A DNA stretch of 64,000 nucleotides from Muscardinus avellanarius (lineage: Eukaryota > Chordata > Mammalia > Rodentia > Gliridae). The translations under genes were made by a program, and so were the position numbers. Below are positions 10,448 through 21,932 of this stretch, piece by piece; position 1 is the stretch's first letter, and every line of letters starts with the position of its first letter. The notes beneath the pieces were generated by a model. It saw only the letters and a program-made list of their open reading frames with translations, did not search any database and was not told the DNA's origin. Where the stretch lies: positions 26,738,554 to 26,802,553 of the forward strand of contig OY726569.1 in assembly GCA_963383645.1 (NCBI GenBank), written 5' to 3'.

Positions 10448-10632
10448 TGTTACTGGGGATTAAATCCATCAGGAACATTGTACCTCTGAGAGACATCCCC
10501 AGCCTTATTTTATTTTTATTTTGAAACAAGGCCTAAGTGGCTGAGGGCCTCACTAAAATGCCAAGGCTGGCTGCAAACCTGCCATCCTCCTGTGTCAGCC
10601 TCCCAAGTACTGGGGTTATCACATCCAGTTCT
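10403..10632 (-). mobile_element. (GT)n tract followed by degenerate SINE, minus strand
   Basis: A (GT)n run at 10403-10446 leads into a diverged SINE copy on the minus strand. The microsatellite likely grew at the SINE tail, a pairing seen repeatedly here (10.4, 48.4, 50.4 and 60.6 kb). Confidence 0.75.
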
Positions 10633-10639
10633 CTCTTAC

Positions 10640-11100
10640 CATTGATCTTTTTGCAGAAACAAGGCATCATGTTTAAGTTGTTGGTAATATCCATTTTCTG
10701 AGAATGTCAAGTCATGGACAAGCCCAGACCTACAGGAGCAGAGGCTAAGATAATGGGCATTTCTCAGTGGCCTTCCCACTTTAATTTTTGGCTTAACTCT
10801 TCATTTTAGGAAGGGTTACTCCCCGTGATGGAAAAATCTTGAAAGCAGACATGGCTGAAAAGGGAAGTAGTATATTTTTCTTTGTTTCCTAGCACGAATC
10901 ATAATTCTTCCTAAATTTCAGCCCATCCTTGCATTAACACTAACAACATCTGCTTTTTTCCACCTTATTAATAATGACTCAGTAGTGTGAACAAAAAGCA
11001 ACTTTTATCTTCACATCTAATTTCTGTTCTAAGACTTACTACCTTTGACCTGTTGCTGCTTTTATGTGTCTCAGTTCCTGACTGGGTGAGAGACCATTTC
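10640..11100. other. Intergenic upstream of the TRAV13-like segment
   Basis: No repeat or gene was recognised. Confidence 0.4.
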
Positions 11101-11127
11101 ACCAGAGTTCAGTAGTTACGGACGTGA

Positions 11128-11141
11128 CCACAAGGTGGCAG
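11128..11141 (+). promoter_or_regulatory. CTCF-binding motif upstream of the TRAV13-like segment
   Basis: CCACAAGGTGGCAG agrees with the CTCF core consensus and reads plus. A CRE-like GACGTGAC half-site immediately precedes it. The motif lies about 435 bp upstream of the leader ATG, and 240 bp of that distance is a purine repeat tract. Binding is inferred only. Confidence 0.65.
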
Positions 11142-11262
11142 TCGACCTCAGCGGATGCTCTAAGTGGAGGCTTCATTTCTGTGGATTCTGAATGAATAGG
11201 CTTAGGGTGGAGCAGAGCTTTTTTCTTATTGGCTGGATAGGCAGTATGAGAAGCGACTCTAA

Positions 11263-11268
11263 TTGGAG

Positions 11269-11344
<76 letters not shown>

Positions 11345-11503
11345 AAGAAGGAGGAGGAGGAGGAGGAGGAGGAGGAAGAAGAAGAAGAAGAAGAAGAAGA
11401 AGAAGAAGAAGAAGAAGAAGAAGAAGAAGAAGAAGAAGAAGAAAAGAGAAGAGAAGAGAAGAGAAGAGAAGAGAAGAGAAGAGAAGAGAAGAGAGAAAGT
11501 TGA
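11263..11503 (+). repeat. Compound homopurine tract: (GA)n, (GGA)n, (GAA)n, (GAGAA)n
   Basis: About 240 bp of almost uninterrupted purines in successive blocks of GA, GGA, GAA and GAGAA repeats. It ends 60 bp before the TRAV13-like leader ATG, so it occupies the proximal promoter interval. Long poly-Glu/Arg or poly-Ser/Leu reading frames across it are artefacts of the repeat. Confidence 0.95.
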
Positions 11504-11562
11504 AACAGAAGTACCGCTCCGGGTAGATGCAAGTCTATGATTGGTCTTAATTGAGAAGAACA

Positions 11563-12032
11563 ATGAAGACAGCCATTCACGTTTTATTCACGTTCTTGTG
11601 GCTACAGCTGGACTGTGAGTTGAGGATTTGGGAGCGACAGAGTATATTGCTGGATTCTCTTTAGATATCCAGGGAGAATACTGTGTTTATTCAGGCTTCC
11701 TGTAATTACTGACAACCTCTTATTTTTCTCTTTCTGCATAGCGGTAAGCCGAGGAGAGGAGGTGGGGCAGCATTCTTCTACCCTGAGAGTCCAGGAGGGA
11801 GACAGCGCTGTGATCAACTGCACTTATTCAGATGGTGCCTCAGACTACTTCCCTTGGTATAAGCAAGAAGCTGGAAAGGGGCCCCAGCTCATTACATACA
11901 TTCGGTCAAATATGGACAGAAATCAAAACCAAAGATTCATGGTTTTACTGGACAAGAAAGCCAAGCACTTCTCCCTGCACATCAATGCCACCCAACCTGG
12001 AGACACAGCTGTCTACTTCTGTGCAGCCAGCA
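11563..12032 (+). CDS. TRAV13: T-cell receptor alpha variable segment, TRAV13 family, open frame
   Basis: The leader exon is 11563-11614 (52 bp), encoding MKTAIHVLFTFLWLQLD with donor GTGAGT. The V exon starts at 11742 after a pyrimidine tract and CATAG. The join gives SVSRGEEVGQH, close to the human TRAV13-2 and mouse TRAV10 leaders. Conserved residues are the first cysteine in VINCTYSD, the FR2 motif YFPWYKQEAGKGPQLI, two N-glycosylation sites (NCT, NAT) and the final DTAVYFCAAS. No stop or frameshift is seen. The 3' recombination heptamer is atypical, so rearrangement may be inefficient. The next segments downstream are TRAV14- and TRAV9-like, as in human. The match is closer to family level than to a single human member. 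Confidence 0.9.
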
Positions 12033-12071
12033 CACGATGCTCCCCAGACACCTGCAGCCTGTCCTCAAACC
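12033..12071 (+). promoter_or_regulatory. V recombination signal, 23-bp spacer, altered heptamer
   Basis: The heptamer CACGATG keeps the essential CAC, but positions 4-5 are swapped relative to CACAGTG. A 23-bp spacer and the nonamer CCTCAAACC follow. An alternative register, CACACGA at 12031, gives a worse nonamer. Confidence 0.65.
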
Positions 12072-12159
12072 TGCCAGGGGGTGGAGCCACGCCCCTTCCT
12101 TTGTGCAGACTTTCCAGGACAACATTTGTCATATTGCTCTTATGTAAGTGAAACCTAGC

Positions 12160-12940
12160 ACATGAGCATTAAAAGTATGTAAAATGTAGGTTAGGTTGAA
12201 GATGACCCAAAAGAGTTAGGATATGTTTTGGCTAAATATTGCTGAATAATTATTTTCTAATTTATTTTTGTTGGACATATTTGAGGTATACATGATGTTT
12301 TTGGCATATGTATGCACAGTAAAAATGAACAGGTGAATGAAGAGATGCATAGGTCAAAGTACCAAGGACTTGGCAAAGAGCGTCCCTGCCCTCTGTGGGA
12401 ACCCCAAATGCAGGTATCTTCATGTGTTCAGCAATCCTAAAACTGTTCTTAATGGATTATCAAGGGTGAAGCTTTATCTTGAAATCCAGATTTTTAAAGA
12501 TGAGTTTACATTTGCTATTCAAAATTTAGCCATATAACTAACCTCTTAGTATCAATATCAGCATCTCTGTTGTGTGTGGATTTCTAATCTTCAGATGATT
12601 ATATTTGCCATTTTCTGATAATAAAGCCATGTATAATATGAGGCAACAATATGATATTGTTAATTAACAATATGATATTGTTAATTCTGTACCCAGAAAA
12701 TCTGCTAAATTTGATACTAGGGCCATAGTTAATAAAATTGAATTGTACTAGGGATTTCTATCAGAATAATAGATTTTAGCTGTTCTTGCCTAACACACAA
12801 AACAGTTGCTATGCAGGGGAACAGATATGTTAATTTGCTTCACTATGTGACTATTCTATTTTCTTATGTGTATGCTATAAAGTCTGTTCTGAATCTCCAA
12901 TATATACAATTTATTTTATTTTGAGTTTGCTTATTTTTTG
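12160..12940. other. Intergenic AT-rich DNA, possible old LINE-1 3' fragment
   Basis: At 12250-12330, phrases such as TTGAGGTATACATGATG recall ancient LINE-1 3' ends. A 21-bp tandem repeat of CAATATGATATTGTTAATTAA type lies near 12645-12685. Nothing else was recognised. Confidence 0.4.
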
Positions 12941-12944
12941 GTTT

Positions 12945-14613
12945 TTATTGTGCTTTTATAGTTTCATATCATAATGTAAATCATGTTGACAATGACATAC
13001 ATGCACATGCTCTTGGTGCTCCCTCCTAATATGAAGTACCGAGACTGATGATGTTATATATTCACATGTATACACATAGTCTATGGTAGTATTTCTATTA
13101 ATCAACCTAAGTCTTCCTCCACCCCTACACTTATAGCTACTCCCTGAAGTTGTCTCCTCATCATTTGGAGTTTCTCTTGAATTCCAATTACTTTCTATTT
13201 TGCACATATTAAAGAAAACATATGACCTTTCACTCTCTGTGATTGGCTGATCTCACTTAACATAATGTTCTCCAGACCTTTCCATTTTCTTGAAAATGAT
13301 GTATTTTGTTTTTCTTTATTACTGAGTAGAATTGCATTGTGTGTATTTCCCATAATTTTGTAATCTATTCATGTGTTGATGGATACCTAGGTTGATTCCA
13401 TAGTTTGGCTATTATAAATTGTGCTGTTATGAACATGGGTATGCATGCATATGTTACTGTAGTTCTCTGGTTTTTAACCCCTTTGGAAAGATACCCAGGA
13501 GTGGTATAGCTGGATCATATGGTAGATCTATTCCCAGTTTTCTAAGGACTCTCCACACTGGTCTCACTAGGATACAAAATCAATCTAAAGAAATCAGTTG
13601 CTTTTCCATATGCCAAAATAAATCCATAATGAAAGAAATAAAACAATTCTATTCACTATAACCTTGAAACCAAGAATATACCTTGGAACAAACCTAACCA
13701 AAGATGTAAAAGACATCTACAATGAAAACTATAAAACATTAAAGAAAGAAATTGAAGATGACCTTGGAAGATAGATATTCCTTGCTCATGGATAGGCAGA
13801 ATAAATATCATCAAAATGGCCATTCTGACAAAAGCTATCTACAGATTCAATGCAATTCCTATCAAAATACCAATGACATTATTCATAGACCTAGAAAAAT
13901 CAGTCTTGAATTTTATATGGAGAAAGAAAGACCAAGAATAGCCAAAGCAATTCTCAACAATAAGAACCATGCAGGAGGCATCACAATCCCTGACTTCAAA
14001 CTATACTACAGAGCAATAGTAGTAAAACAGCATGGTACTGGCACAACAACAGGCATACAGACCAGTGAAACAGAATAGAAGATATGACAAAGGGGGCAAA
14101 CTCATACGCTGGAGAAAAGACAGCATTTTCAACAAATGGTGCTGGGAGAACTGGCTACCCATTTGTAGAAAGATGGAACTAAATCCTTACCTCTCACTGT
14201 GCACTTGAATCAACTCAAGATGAATCAAAGACTTAGAAATTAGACGAGAGACTGTGAAGTTATTAGAGGAGGGCTCGACACACCAACATATAGGCACAGG
14301 TAGTAACTTTCTCAACAAGACCTCTAAAGAGCAGGAAATTAAAGCAAGAATTAACAAGTGGGATAGCATCAAACTAAAAAGTTTCTGCTCATCAAAAGAA
14401 ACCATCAAGCCATGCGTGGTGACACAGGCTTGTAATCTCAGCATTTGGGAGGCTGACACTGGAGGATCACTGTTTGTGGACAGCCTCAGCTACTTACTGA
14501 GGTACTCTGCAACTCAGTGAGACCTGGTTTCAAAATAAAGAATAAAAAATAGGGCTAGGGGCGTATAGCTCAGATGTAGAATGCCCCTGGGTTCCAGCTC
14601 CAGTGCTAAAAAA

Positions 14614-14648
<35 letters not shown>

Positions 14649-14940
14649 GAAGGAAAGAGAAAAAGAAACCATCAAGAACTTAAAAAGAAAGCCTACAGAA
14701 TGGGAGTTCTTTACCAGCCACCATTCTGATAAAGGGCCAATATACAGAATATACAAAGAGCTCAAAAGTCTAGGCAAACAAATAACTCAATGAAGAAATG
14801 GGAAACTGAATTGAATAGGAACTTCACAAAAGAAGGATACAAATGGCCAATAGATATATGAAAAAATGTTCAACATTATTAGCCATAAGAGAGATGCAAA
14901 TCAAAACTACGCTGAGATTTCATCTAACCCTAATTAAAAG
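12945..14940 (-). mobile_element. LINE-1 fragment with 5' inversion
   Basis: The segment 12945-13567 is the reverse complement of the LINE-1 3' end and the last part of ORF2 (CCACTCCTGGGTATCT on the minus strand). From about 13568 the orientation flips. 13568-14940 is plus-strand ORF2 from just upstream in the element, including the usual GATGCAAATCAAAACTAC near its end. An inverted 5' part joined to a normal 3' part is the expected product of twin priming. The frame is broken by many stops. A SINE (14411-14612) interrupts it. Confidence 0.7.
14411..14665 (+). mobile_element. B1-dID-type SINE with (GAAA)n tail
   Basis: A plus-strand SINE inserted in the inverted LINE-1 arm, followed by a (GAAA)n tail to about 14665. 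Confidence 0.85.
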
Positions 14941-14944
14941 AACA

Positions 14945-15172
14945 GAAAATCACCAAATAAATAACCTAATGACACACCTCAAAGTCCTTGAAAAACAGGA
15001 ACAGTCTAACCCCAAAGCCAGTAAAAGACAGGAAAGTACTAAAATTAGAGCAGAAATCAATAAAGTAGAGAACAACAACAACAACAACAACAACAAAAAT
15101 ACAGAAAATCAACAAAACCAAAAGTTGGTTTCTTGAAAAAAATTAACAAGATAGATAAACCACTAGCCAACT

Positions 15173-15229
<57 letters not shown>

Positions 15230-17883
15230 AATCAACCCAAATTACAAAGGAGATATTACTACTGACAGTGTAGAAATTTGGAGGATTATCAGAAAATACT
15301 TTGAAAAACTATACTTCAACAAAATGAAAAATCTGGAGGAAAATTGACAACTTTCTAGATAAATACAACCTGTCTAAACTGAGTCAAGAAGATATAGAAA
15401 ATTTAAACCAATCAAGAACAATCAAAGAGATTGAAATAGGAATAAAGAGCCTACCATCAAAGAAAAGCCCAGGATCAGATGGTTTTGCAAGTGAATTTTG
15501 TAAAACCTTTATAGAAGACCTAATCCCTATACTCCTGAATCTATTTCATAAAATAGAAACAAAATTAGACTCTCCCAAATACATTCTATGAAGCCCAAAT
15601 CACATTAATGTCAAAACCAAATAAAAAAAGTTTAAGGAAGGAAAACTACAGGCCTATATCATTGATGAACTTGGATGCAAAACTGCTAAACAAAATACTA
15701 GCAACAGTATTCAAAACCACATCAAGAAAATCATACACCATGCCCAAGTAGGGTTCATCCCAGGGATGTAAGACTAATTCAACATATGGCAATCAATCCA
15801 TGTAATTCATTATATAAACAGAATCAAAGACAAAAAAACATGATCATTTCAATAGATGCTGAAAAAGCACTTGAAAAAAAAAATCCAACATCCATTTATG
15901 CTAAAAAAATGCTGCAGAGAATTAGAATAGAAGGAGCATACCTCAACATCATAAAGGCAATCTACAATAGGCCCACAGCCAACATCATATTAAATGGAGA
16001 AAAACTGTGAGAATTTCCCCTAAAAACAGGAAGAACAGAAGGATGTCCATTATCACCACTTCTTTTCAATATAGCACTTGAGACTCTAGCCAGAGCAATC
16101 AGGCAAGAAAAGGAAATCAAAGGAGTACAAATAGGAAAATAACTCAGGCTTTCACTATTTGCAGAAGACATGATACTATACTTAAAATACCCAATAAAGT
16201 CAACCAAAAGGCTTATCAAACTTATCAACAAATTCAGCAAGGTATTTGGATATAAAATCAATCTTAAAAAATTGGAAGCTTTTCTGTATGCCAACAATAA
16301 ATCCACTAAGGAAGAAATCCAGAAAATACTTCCACTCAGAATATCCCACAAAAAATAAAATACTTAGGAATAAACTTAATCAAGGAGGTAAAGAATGTCT
16401 ACAAAGAAAATTATAAAACATTGAAAAAAGAAATTGACCAAGATCTTAGAAGATGGAAAGATCTTCCATGTTCATGGATAGGCAGAATAAATATCATTAA
16501 AATGGCCATACTTCCAAATGTGATCTACAGATTCAACGCAATACCCATTAAATCACCAAGAGCATTCCTCACAGACATATAAATATCAGTCCTTAAATTC
16601 ATTTGGAACAACAAAAAACCCAGAATATCCAACAGAATGGGAAAAGATTTTTGTCAACTACTCCTCCAATAGAGGACTAATATCTAGAATATACAGAGAA
16701 CTCAAGCAACTCAGCACTAAGAAAACAAATAACCTAATAAAAACCTGGGTAAGTAGCTAGGCATGATGGCACACACTTGTAATCCCTGTGCTTGGGAGGC
16801 GGAGACAGGAGGATTGTGCAGGCTCAAAGCCAGCTGGGCTGGCTTAAGAGACCCTGTTTCCAAATAAAAACTATAAAAATTGGGTGTCTTGGAGTATAGC
16901 TTGAAGGTAGAAGTGTTTCCAGGAACCCCAGTACCACCAAAACAAACAAACAAACAAACAAACAAACTGGGCAAATAAACTAAATAGACACTTTACGAAG
17001 GAAGAAATTAAAATGGCTAATAAATGCATGAAAAAAATGCTCAGCATCACTTAGCAATCAGAGAGATGCAAATCAAAACTACCCTGAGGTTTCACCTAAC
17101 TCCAACTAGAATGGCAATCATTCAAAACACAAACAACAACCAATGCTGGCGAGGATATGGAGAAGTAGGAGTTCTACTACATTGTTGGTGGTATTACAAA
17201 TTAGTACAACCACTTTGGAAAACACCACGGAGGATCCTCAGAAAAATAGGAATGAACTTACCATATGATCCAGCAATACCACTTCTGGGTATCTACCCCA
17301 AAGAAAGGAAACTAAACTACCAAACTAATGCATGTGTATCTATGTTCATAGCTGTATAATTCACCATAGCCAAACTATGGAACCAGCCAAGATGTCCATC
17401 AACAGATGAATGGATTACAAAACTATGGGATTTGTACACAATGGAATTTTACTCAGCCATAAAGAAAAACACAATTATGTCATTTACAGGAAAATGGATG
17501 GAACTGGAGGACATTGTTATGTGAGATTAGTCAGTCACAAAAATATAAGAAATAAAATGCTCTCCCTAATATGTGGAAGCTAGGGAGAAAATGGGTCATA
17601 GGAGGAACTGTAGAAGAAGAAGGAGATACTATATATGAGCAAATAAGGAGATCTAACTGAGGGATGGGAGGAGGTAAGAGGGAAATTCCCTAATGTACAT
17701 GATGTACATTCACAAACATATCAAAGTCAATCACTAAGCCAAACATGAGAAGGAGGGAGGGGGAGAAAAAGGGGTGGGAATTGGGTCAGGGATAATTGGG
17801 TGATGTGTGCATGTATGTCTCCACCATCTTGTACTCCATTGAGATGTATGACTATAATGCACCAATAAAAAAATTTTTTAAAT
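14945..17883 (+). mobile_element. LINE-1, 5'-truncated, plus strand, ORF2 broken
   Basis: This starts within the ORF2 endonuclease/reverse-transcriptase coding region and runs to the 3' end (ATAATGCACCAATAAAAAAA near 17870). A (GA)n tract (15173-15223) and an (AAC)n tract (15068-15095) lie inside. Many stops and frameshifts are present. At about 16620 the sequence jumps from mid-ORF2 to a later part, so several hundred bases are missing. A SINE interrupts at 16755-16945. Its 3' end resembles the 3' end of the composite elements. Confidence 0.85.
16755..16968 (+). mobile_element. B1-dID-type SINE (younger subfamily) in LINE-1
   Basis: The right half contains GGTAGAAGTGTTTCCAGG, and the copy ends in (AAAC)n. 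Confidence 0.85.
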
Positions 17884-17889
17884 GAACTT

Positions 17890-18400
17890 ATTTTTTTTCT
17901 CCTATTGTTTGATCCATGACAGGCAACTGGACCAACATTGTAAATGAGGAGGCATATGTACCTGTTAATAGGTAGACCAAAAGAGCTGCAGTGATTAGTA
18001 GAAACAGCTTTAGCATGTATGAATAAAACGAAGGATTTCTACCTTAAAATAAGCAATGTTGTACATAGATGTGAGGATACAGAATTATTAAATCTTATAT
18101 CATTTCCAAAAATCATTTTCTTTCCAACATACTCATATTTGTTTTCAGGTTTAATGGTTACCAAACTAAGAGCTGGTCAATTCAAAAAAGTGTGGGTAGA
18201 ATGAGACCATCAGTCAGAACACAGAGCAGTTTGATGTGACACAGGCCACTTTGCTACCCCAGGAAACCTCTGTTTCCTGTTCTGTGCTGCAGCAGCAGCA
18301 GTGGATAGCTCAGTGGTGTCTCCCTTCTCCCTCTCAGGGTCCTCTCAGTGCAGAGCCCTAAAACTGAGGAAGGGTAAGATATTTTCCCTCTAGAGGAAAA
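17890..18400. other. Upstream region of the TRAV14/DV4-like segment
   Basis: A CAG-rich run lies near 18290. No other exon was recognised. No CTCF-like motif was seen here, unlike upstream of the other three V segments. Confidence 0.4.
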
Positions 18401-18408
18401 ATGCAGTC

Positions 18409-18909
18409 ATGGTGCTTTCCAAATTGCTAAGTTGGTCCTGGCATCAGTGTGGCTGGGTAGGGATGGTCCCCAAGGGAAGGGGCCTCCTCTGTGACTTGGG
18501 GACTGGGGGCAAGCAGTATCTCATGGGGATTTGGGAAAGAGGGACAACAGGATGTAAAAATGGAGCTTCTTTGTCCCACACCACTTGTGCCTAAATTTTC
18601 TGATTCTACATTTCCCCCTTAGGGCCAGCAGGTCATTCAAGTGCAGCTAGTGGTGTGGGAACAGGAGGAGGCTGTGGTTCTGTACTGCATCTATGACACC
18701 AGTGCTGGAAGTTATGCTCTTCTTTGGTACAAGCAGCCCAACAGTGGAGAGATGGGCTTCCCAATTCATCAGGATTCTTTCAACCAGCAGAGCGCCACAG
18801 ATGGTCACTGCACAGTGAATTTCTGGAAGGCCAGAAAATCCATCCAGCCTGTCATCTCAGCCTCACAGCTGGGGGACTTAGTGGTGTATTTCTGTGTGCC
18901 AAGAGAGGC
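18409..18909 (+). pseudogene. TRAV14DV4: TRAV14/DV4-like V segment with damaged leader; open-frame V exon
   Basis: The V exon from 18623 is open and clearly TRAV14/DV4: AVVLYCIYDTS, LLWYKQPNSGEM, NFWKARKS and VISASQLGD are family hallmarks, and it ends VVYFCVPRE. The leader at 18409 aligns with the human TRAV14 leader but lacks one base near 18427, which shifts its frame. The donor is then GTAGGG at 18457. The acceptor side also has a changed phase, so a 48-bp leader exon would rejoin the V frame (leader MVLSKLLSWSWHQCGW). That signal peptide has a weak hydrophobic core. FR1 is one residue short. I call it a probable pseudogene, although an expressed open reading frame cannot be excluded. Human TRAV14/DV4 serves both alpha and delta chains. 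Confidence 0.75.
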
Positions 18910-18948
18910 CACAGTGAGAGCACTGCTAAACGGAACATAGAGAAACGC
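18910..18948 (+). promoter_or_regulatory. V recombination signal, perfect heptamer, poor nonamer
   Basis: The heptamer CACAGTG is canonical. At a 23-bp spacing the nonamer reads GAGAAACGC, which keeps only part of the A-run. Confidence 0.7.
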
Positions 18949-18959
18949 AGGGGTCTGCT

Positions 18960-19390
18960 GGAGGGACCCAGGAAGGGAGTCGCCATGCCAGTCAGGACGT
19001 GGCCAGGGCTGTGCAGCACAGGCGTCCTGTTGGAGGGAAAGCACACTAAAAAGATACCTCTGTTGGTCCATAGACTACATCAGAGTTGTCACTAATAAAA
19101 AATATCCATTTCCCTGAATCTTCAGATTGAAGGTAGACACAGGTTTTTAATGGAACAGTGAAAATGAAGAACAATAATAAAGCACTATTTGAGCATCAGA
19201 CTGAGATGGAAGAATTGGCTAGGAAAATCAGAAAAATGAGACTAAAAAATTAGTTAAAATACGTATGAGTTGTTAGATATTCAAATACATTTCCCAATAC
19301 ATAATTATTAATAAGCATGTTACAGGCATTGTTTTAAAAATACAGGCCTTGGAATCTCTGTGTGTTTCCTTCTTTAAAAACATCCTATTA
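18960..19390. other. Intergenic, nothing recognised
   Basis: Sequence downstream of the TRAV14/DV4-like segment with no recognised feature. Confidence 0.4.
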
Positions 19391-19392
19391 GT

Positions 19393-19592
19393 CAGGTGTG
19401 GTGGCACATGCTTGTAATCTCAGCATTTGGGAGGCTGAGACAGGAGGATCGCAGTTTGTGGCCATCTTCAGCTACTTAATGAGGCCCTTTGCAACTCATT
19501 GTGACCCTGTTTCAAAATAGAGAACAAAAAATAGGGCTTGGGGTGTAGCTCGAAGGTATAATGCTCCTGGGTTCCATCTCTAGTACTGCAAA
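19393..19592 (+). mobile_element. B1-dID-type SINE (older subfamily)
   Basis: A plus-strand copy with a right half reading GGGGTGTAGCTCGAAGG and an A-tail. Confidence 0.85.
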
Positions 19593-19599
19593 AAAATCA

Positions 19600-20110
19600 T
19601 ATTATTTTATGCTATTACATGGATTAGTTTGCTTTAGGTTTGCTTGCTGGGAGTAAATGATCCTCACAGTTACTTTCTAGAGTTGTTGCTATGGTGAGTA
19701 CTTTGTGCCCAGTTTTCTGTCTTCTTCATACTTGGAACATGAAGAGCTCAATTTCCTTGCTGAAGGTTACCTTGGCCCTCACATGCACACATATTTGGTA
19801 GTTTGTGGCTTTCACAAAGACATGAGGAGAATCTCCCCCATAGAGAGACAAGCCTCTTTTTTTGTATATATAGAAGGCATCTTTCTCCTAAATTCTTACC
19901 ATATTATTAATAGATTAAGTTCCTCCTTTCACTATAATGCTTTCATATGTTTTATTTACTTCTGCCGATCTGTTTCATTCTATGCCAATCTCAGAAAGTA
20001 GTTTTATAGTAAAATTACTTACATGTTAGAGTATATGACTCCTCAACAGTACACTTTTCCAAGAATTTTTGATAACTCTTGTACATTTAACACAATGTAA
20101 AAATTGACAA
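19600..20110. other. Intergenic, nothing recognised
   Basis: A short open frame at 19705-20001 shows no family resemblance and no coding context. Confidence 0.4.
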
Positions 20111-20114
20111 CTGT

Positions 20115-20330
20115 GCCGGGCATGGTGGCACACGCTTGTAATTCCCGCGCTTGGGAGGAGGAGACAGGAGGATCACGCAGGTTCAAAGCCAGTCCCGCTG
20201 GCTTAAGAGACCCTGTTTCCAAAAATAAACGAAGTATAAAATAGGTCTAGGAGTGTAGCCTGGAGGTAGAAGGGCTTCCAGGAACCCCAGTACCACCACC
20301 ACCACCAAAAAAAAAAAAAAAAAAAAAAAG
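20115..20330 (+). mobile_element. B1-dID-type SINE (younger subfamily)
   Basis: Nearly intact younger type with a long A-tail. The flanking TTGACAACTGTG / GGACAACTGTG is a likely target-site duplication. Confidence 0.9.
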
Positions 20331-20334
20331 AAAA

Positions 20335-21090
20335 GGACAACTGTGTTTCTTTTTCTTCATATTTAATAATGGTCTATTTTAATTCTAGAGTTCTCAGAGA
20401 AAATTCACTGGCCTTGATTCACTGGTGGGGGCAGTCAGTCTCTTATTAGTACCCAGATATGAAACATGCCCTATCCTGGGTGCTAGAAAGTTTAGGTTGG
20501 CAGGCCTCTGACCTCATCCTGCCTATGAGGGAGTTGATACCTAACAATGTATTTTGAAAATAGTTTTCTCTTTTTCTATAATAAAATAAAATATTTATAG
20601 AACAAAAAAGAAAAAACCTTCTCACTAATTCAAATGAAAAAGTTCGAAAACCAGAATAATGAAATTATATTTAATGAATATATTGATATATAAAACATTA
20701 ACTTATTGTTTTTAATTTATGGAAATGTTTTTTCTCAATTCATAATTAACTTTTTTATGTTTTGCAATTTTATTTTGGAGGTTCTTATCTTTGATTGAAT
20801 TTCTCTAAATCGGTTCATACATATCTGTCTCCCTCCCTCCTTCTCTATTTATAATATATGTATATATAAGCACTCAACTTAATTTTCTTTTACATATTCA
20901 CTTTTATAGGTTATTTAAGAAGCATGGTGATTATAGAGCGAAGAGTCTTTAACTTTCAAAGCTGCAATGTGCTCATATTATCTAGACCATTTAAGTTTCA
21001 ATGGCACTAGCTCTTATATAAAGATACAAATATTTAATTTAGGAAATTAAACAGGAGGAAGAATAATGTGGCTTGAGTTTAATTTTTTAA
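20335..21090. other. Intergenic AT-rich DNA
   Basis: No gene or repeat family was recognised. Confidence 0.4.
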
Positions 21091-21092
21091 AT

Positions 21093-21290
21093 TAAAAAAC
21101 TTTTTTTGGTGGTACTGGGGTTCCTGGAAACCCATCTTCCTCCGGGCTACATTCCCAGACCTATTTTTTATATTTTACTTGGAAACAGGATCTCTTAAGC
21201 CAGCAAAGCTGGCTTCGAACCTGAGCAATCCTCCTGTCTCAGCCTCCCAAGTGTGGGGATTACAAGCGTGCATCACCACTCCCGGATGGA
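21093..21290 (-). mobile_element. B1-dID-type SINE (younger subfamily), minus strand
   Basis: The reverse complement starts with poly(T) then GGTGGTACTGGGGTTCCTGG. Confidence 0.9.
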
Positions 21291-21299
21291 ATTTTAAAA

Positions 21300-21925
21300 A
21301 AACTTAGTAAAACAAAAAACAAAAAACCATTCAATGGCTATTGTGTTGCAAATTTTGAGCCAAGAATCCATTTCTTTTAATGACCTTGTTATATTTCTAG
21401 CATCAAAGAGCTTAATTTCTACATGATGAGTCTTCCTTACCCCTACCAATCTCATTCATTAATAGTTACTGGCTCTTAGAGGGACACTGAAGGGGCAGAG
21501 CATGAATTCTCTCTGTGCTTTCACTTTCATCTTCTGAAAATTTCTCTTTCACTTCATCTTCTGAAAAAGACTGAATCCATTAATAATGACTTGATTTCTT
21601 ATTACTTCCTATGATTCCAACTCAAAAAATGTTATGACACTTCAATGGGTTGCTGGCTGGCTTACAATAGATAGATGAGAAAATGAAGGCTCCTATTAAA
21701 ATGTCCAAGCAATGTTTATCCTTTCAACTACAGAAACAACCTGGAGAATTCTACTTAAGCATGTTCATTTAAGGTAGAGTTCTAAAAGAAAAAAGCAGAC
21801 TTTAGAGGTTATGATAGTTCTCCTTTAGATTTACAAGAGCCATCTGGGTACTGATGTTCCTTATAAATGAGGTCAAGAATGGGGTCAGAGTTCTTTCAGT
21901 CCTTGAAAAAAGTCAGCCAGTTCAT
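21300..21925. other. Intergenic upstream of the TRAV9-like segment
   Basis: A short direct repeat (TTTCACTTTCATCTTCTGAAAA-like, imperfect) lies at 21519-21568. Nothing else was recognised. Confidence 0.4.
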
Positions 21926-21932
21926 GCTCTGC

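Noticed and set aside
11173..11580. Poly-Ser, poly-Leu, poly-Glu and poly-Arg frames
   Set aside because: These are translations of the homopurine microsatellite.
15786..16358. Open frames with reverse-transcriptase-like residues
   Set aside because: They are fragments of a decayed LINE-1 ORF2 with stops and shifts, not a host gene.
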